Assembly: GCA_016785225.1 (NCBI GenBank) | Contig: JAFBJZ010000771.1 | Location: 434,001 to 498,000, forward strand | Direction of reading: 5' to 3' | Length of the DNA: 64,000 bases | Source: Psettodes erumei | Taxonomy: Eukaryota > Chordata > Actinopteri > Pleuronectiformes > Psettodidae | Shown here: positions 40,201 to 46,200 of the stretch, piece after piece | Layout of the letters: each line of letters begins with the position of its first letter | Position numbering within the stretch: the first letter of the stretch is position 1 | Notes under the pieces: model-generated | What the model was told of the DNA's origin: nothing | Databases searched by the model: none | Seen by the model: the letters and a program-made list of their open reading frames with translations, nothing else | Program-made: the position numbers and the translations under genes

Positions 40201-43200
40201 AATGAATAGCTGAAAATTATCATAAATATTGGCTGGGAGTCTGAGGGCTGGAAGCAGATTTTCCTTCCCTTGCAATGAGGTATTATTTCAGACATTACGA
40301 GTGCGCTCACTGTCTGCTTTACCTCCACATAAACTGGTTTAGATAATCTGAATAAACCGTTGGCTTGTTTACAGCCTGTCTGATTGTCTCATCTCTTCGC
40401 TTTCTGATCTCATGGGACTCTGTTGAGAACAGCTGTGGAAATAAAATCAAAGCTTTAAGAGACCAAACTCAAATGCTTTAACGTATTTCAAATAAAAAGT
40501 CACAGCCGTATATGACTGAAACAACTCAAGGGCAGTTGGAATTTAAAGAAATGAACTAGTTTGAATACCCAGCCAATTCTAAAGCCAGTGAGTCCTGTTT
40601 TTTTTCTCAAGAAATGTATAATTTTGTAAAACTTGTAAATGTAGCAGTTGCACTGTGGACCTGACCCCCACAATAGATCTCGGCTGTGTATGCCGTCCCT
40701 TCTTTTTGATTGCCAAGCTCCACACTTTCTGATTTCCGTCTTCAATGCGCTTGCTGCTTCAAAGTTCCAGTCCATCCGAGTCTTCTGTCTCAGTAAATGT
40801 TACTATGAGAGGGTGTGAGGCAGTGTGGAGCTGCTTATGTCTGCTTAAAGATCTATAGTCTTTCACTGCAGCACATCCATATGCAGACACAACAGCACTG
40901 AAAGATAAATCATTCCGAGATGATTCCTATTCCTATCTCTCACCCCAGCCCCCACCCTGCTCAGGTCCTTTCTCCAGGTCCTAGCTTTTGAAACACTGGC
41001 TTTGGTCAGTGATGGATGGAGTCTTAACAATCCGGGCTTGGGGGTGGGGGGGCTGTGACAAATGCTTCCAGCACAGCCTGTTGATGGGAGTACATTAGCC
41101 AAAGTTGAACTGGAGTGAATTAGAGGAGAGGAGCCATGCGTGTCTGCGCATCACTCTGTATAACAATTGCAAACAAGGCTGAACACACAGCCTCAGCACA
41201 AAGAGGAGACTGATGGACCGCCATCATCATTTCACCTACACAGAGACCCAGGGTGTGTGTTGACTGTGTCTTTGTCAGTGTTTGGCTCTGTCAGAATTTT
41301 TTTTTTTTTTAAATAATTTGAAGAATTCAAAATCCCATCCAGACCTTCAGGAGGCAGTTTGGCAGGATTTTCCTGTCATCACGTCTGGTGATAAGATTGT
41401 ATATACTCTTTGTGGGGAAGGGAAAGCTGGTTTTCCAAGCAGGGAAAAAAAATACGGAACAGTGGGAAGGTAAATACAGCTGTTTGAAGATGCTCCGATG
41501 CAAAAGGTTTTGCCTGTAGCATGCGTTAGACTTCCCATTTCACTTTTGATCTCTGTCTCTCAGGATGCGGAGGAGTATGCCGAGCTTCCTGTCAGACACA
41601 ACGAGGACCAGCTGAACAGCCAGTTGGCTCAGCAGCTCCCGCTGCAGGTCAACCCCCACTCGTACGACAGTGCCCACACCAAGACCCACCTGCTGCTGCA
41701 GGCCCACTTCAGCCGCGCCCAGCTACCGTGCAGCGACTATAACACCGATACCAAGACAGTACTTGACAACGCCATCCGAATCTGTCAGGTAGGATTCAAA
41801 GATACATGCCATCGACAATAACAAACAAAACCAAAAATAAGAAAAAACAGTGACTCCGACTTTTGGAACATTTGTTCAGCTACATGAGAAATATACATAA
41901 TATTTCTACTGCGTCTGCAAGAGGGGCCAAAACATGGTCTCCATCCTCAACTGAGTTGTGACTCATAAACATGTGTGAGAAAGTGTAACTGCTGTGTTCA
42001 CCCAGGGGTCACTGCCAGTGAGTGTGCATAGATGAGAAATTATGGTTGTGTCATACTTACCTGCATATCTGGATTAGCTGAAATGTAGAAAACATTCAGG
42101 GAGCTGGCCTGCGACTTTTAGCCTGCTGGCTGTCATTGTGTATTCTGCCAACCAACACAGTCTACTATTCTGCTGAGAAGGTCAGCCGACTGTGTCGCGT
42201 CAGTGTCAGTCACCGAATAAACCTCTGAGTTAAACCGTCATGTATTAATATCAAAGACTGAAGGACATGAACTTTGTAGTTTTGACTTTGTACTTACATA
42301 TTTAGCAACTTTAGCAAGTGCATAGGCTCCACCTCTTATTTCACTGTGTGTAATTCATATATAATTGTTATGATTAGACTGTTTATATTAGTTTTAGTAA
42401 TGGAAGTAATGACATTACATAATGATAATATTTGTTAAAGAATATAGGCATTAAAAGTTTCACCGAGGAGGATCGTCAACAAGTATATTTTCCCAGTGAC
42501 CTCAACAGTGACCTGACAGTGGACAGTATTGTTCACTGGGTTGAACTAGTCACAGAGCCTCATAGAGCCTCATAGTGCTCATGGATTCACCTCTAATTTT
42601 TACCACCATGAAATTCCACTGTTTGTATTCAGACCTCAGAATAGCACAGCAAATCTAAGAAGCCCAAACACAACCTCGACGTAACAGCTGAGTCATTTAA
42701 TGACAGCAACATGAGGGGGAAATGGTGAGAGAGGGATACGCAGCTAATAGATTTGAATTATGTGCTGCACATGAAAAGAGAGCACATCTTGGGAGGCGGG
42801 GCTCCGCGGTAGATGAAGCGGAGAATAAAAAGGGGGATGTTAAACATTAGGAGGTGATTTGTAGTTGAACTCGCTGGTCCATCTCATAAATAACATGATG
42901 CTCAGGGGTTAGATGTAACCCCCGGGTTTCTCATTGTCTTGCAGCCACGGTGGCTTAACTACTCATACGGAAAGTGGCAGTGGGCAAGGTGTGAAAAAAA
43001 AAAAAGCATAGCGCTTATCACAGTTCTCGCAGAGTCAGTAACACTGACAGGAACGCTGTGACTTCTTCAATGAAAGGCTTTGCATGCAGGTTATTTTACG
43101 GGATGTGTAATGTGCTACATGGTGTTTATTTAACGTCTTTGTATCTACTGTTTGAAGTTAGTACCATGTCTGTACGTCTGCAAGCCATTGTCCACAGCTC

Positions 43201-46200
43201 AGGATGGGTGTTTGTGTGTATATGTACATGTGCTTGTGATTTTCCATGCTGTGTATCTGGCAGTGATATTGCATGGCTCATGGATGTGGTTACTTCTCTG
43301 GTGTCCTCCTGCTACCATTTACTGAAAGGGTTCTGGTCTTCAGTCTCTTTATGGTGTTTTTTTATTGGATGAATGTATATTTTTATTGCTACTTACAGTA
43401 TTCACATAAAGTGAAGACTCTCGCTGTCTCTGGACAACTTTTAATTGACAGGTTTGATCCTCATAACAATCTGCCCTTGTTTAACAAGGAAATGAGCTAT
43501 GAGTTTATGAATTTATAAAACAAGTCTTATAGACAGTGTGGCACCATCTCAGTAGCTGATAACTTACTGACTTAGATACTTTCTTCTGTTTCGTCTCCTT
43601 AGGCGATGCTGGATGTAGCAGCCAATGAAGGCTGGCTCGTTACAGCCATCAGCATCTGCAACCTGGTACAGATGATTGTCCAGGGTCGGTGGCTGCACGA
43701 CTCCTCATTACTGACACTGCCACATGTGGAACAACAAGACCTCTATCTGTTCAGGTGAACAGCATCACTATAATGCCCACACAGTCATCTGTTTTTGGCT
43801 GCAGATGGCTAATTCGTTAATTCATTAGTTTTGTTGTGCTAATCTCATCACTGAGTATTGTATGCAATATTAGACAGTAGTTTGTTTCACTGATTAATCT
43901 CTTATCAGTTTCTATTCTACCATATAACTGGAGTCATTTTTTTCTGTGAACATACCATATTGATTTCCAGAACTGTATCTGACGGTATCAAATCATTTTA
44001 TGTGCACTCAAAATGGTAAGAGAAAGGAAGACCGGCAGACCCAGTGATGAAAGACGGCAGGAAGTGTGGGGTAGGAGTTGTGATGATGCTTCATGACCAA
44101 AAATTTCTGCCTGCCATCTCCCCCCATCATTCCATAGGAAATGGGTGAACAGGAAGGGTAGGAGGGACACTGGAGGCTTCAGTGGGCCAATCGAAGGACT
44201 TCCTGAGCTGATTGCTGCTTGCAGTGGAAAGGAGAGTATTTTCGCTGCTATCGTCGGCCAAGAGTTTCATTCCAATCAGATTGCACAGGTAAGATTACAA
44301 ATATTGTAACCCCAAGAGCACACTGGGAACATCACTGTCCTTTGAAATCAGTGTGATGTTCATACCTTAACATACATCTCGGGCGATCCGATCACAAGTG
44401 GACAGCTCTAACTACAGGTATTAATACACCCAAGTTAGTTTGTCATGAACATGCCAAAATATAGATTCAGTCTGTATTGTTTTGATTTCTTCTTCTTCTT
44501 TTAATTGCAACAGACTAGGCGCAGGAAGCGCAGGGCTGCCTCTTACCAGTTAAAACATCAACACATTTTTGCACAGGAAAGGTCACGTACGGGTTCAGGG
44601 CAGGGAAGTGAGATCTGATCACAGGTGGTCACACAAGATGCATGTGGAGTTGCATTCCAGTACCCATTGTGAACTGACGTACTTAGAGCTGTCCAACATT
44701 GGTTTACTACAGAAATAAATTATACCTAATAATAATATTAATACCTGCACTTGAATATTGCACATTTTACAAAAAATAGCCTTCAGAATGGACCTATTCC
44801 CACATCTAGTTTATGCAGATCATACATATGATCACACACACATGCACACACGCACCATTATCACTGACTTACCATGAGTCTTCCCACTGTGGTCCCAGAT
44901 ACCACCAGGATCCCCAATTACAGCTCCATTGATAGGGTTTACAGCTCCAATTTAAGTGCTAATTGCGGCAGTAATGAGAGTGTCCGGGCACATCGGCAGG
45001 CCCTGTGGCCTCACCCAATCAGTGTCCCTGCTTTCCCCCTTCCCCATTTTTTACTCCCCCACTGCTCCTACCCCCCCACGGTGTGGTAGACTCTCTAATT
45101 AAATAATTAGATGTGCAGCAGTGTTCCTGTCTGACTTGCTCAGGGAGAGTAATCCTCATATAAATAGATTTTGCCGGGTGAATCAGAGCGTTTTTTCTCT
45201 TCCAAGTCTTCCATACACATTCACACAGACACATACACACACGCACCTTCTTCCACCAGTGGAAGTCTGAGTGGTTTAGCTTTTAGGTTGAACCCACTGT
45301 TTCTCAAGTTCTCCATAAAAACGCTTAACAGGCGTACAAGTGTCTGTTATAATGAATGAAAGGTTTCGGTTTTGTTTTGTTTTTTTCAAACAGCAGACAT
45401 CCTCTGCTGTAGCTGAGGTAGCTGTCCATCCAACACCAAGTGCCTCTTAAAAAGCTCATTTTCATTTTCCTCAAAATCCTCTAGTTGCTGTCCACTGTCA
45501 TGCCAAATGTCATATGAGGGACATGGTGACATCTCGTTTCTACATTTGGTGGGAAAGGTTTTTTTGTTTGTTTTTTTAATTTGGCAGGCCAATACTTTGG
45601 TTTTTAAATTCTACCAGCCACTGCAATGATCTGTGCTGCTCAACAATTACAAAATGTTGATCCCAACAATGACAAGGAAACATTTTGGTAGTAAAAAGAA
45701 TAGGGGAAAAAATATGTCATGTAAAGTGAGTTAGGGATTGAAGCTACAACAAGTGTGATACAGAGCTGCTGAGATGTTGCCCTCCCAAACTCAATCCAAC
45801 ACGACATGGATGGCAGTCGTCCCTCTCATTTCCCATCAAAGTCCGTCATCAGCATCTTCTTCCTCCCTCATCAGGCGTGGTCCTTCCTGAGTCATCTCCC
45901 GGTGCTGGAGGTTGAGATGAGCGTAAAGGGCTGGTGGGAGGACAGCCAGGAGCAAACGGAGCGTCCCCTGCCAAACACCGGAGCAAACCTGAGGGAGGAT
46001 GGCAGCTGGCTGCCCGTTCACGCTGACCAGGAGTATGTCCTGCAGGTGTCACTGAAACGCATCAATATGGGCCAACAGAGGGTCAGTATGTCAGATATCA
46101 GTGCGCCACGCTTTCTATCAAACGAATACAACATTTGATGAACATAGGGGAGCATTTAGCAGCTGAAGAGCCAGATAATTCCCTAAGGAGTTGTTGGAGA

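Larger units (their letters stand above)
36352..41563 (+). other. ascc3: ascc3 intron, 5.2 kb, repeat-rich
   Basis: Holds a (CA)n at 37200-37228, a dispersed-repeat copy at about 37740-38100, a Tc1/mariner relic at about 38725-39800 and an AT-rich candidate conserved block at about 40000-40260. No host gene is seen inside it. Confidence 0.8.
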
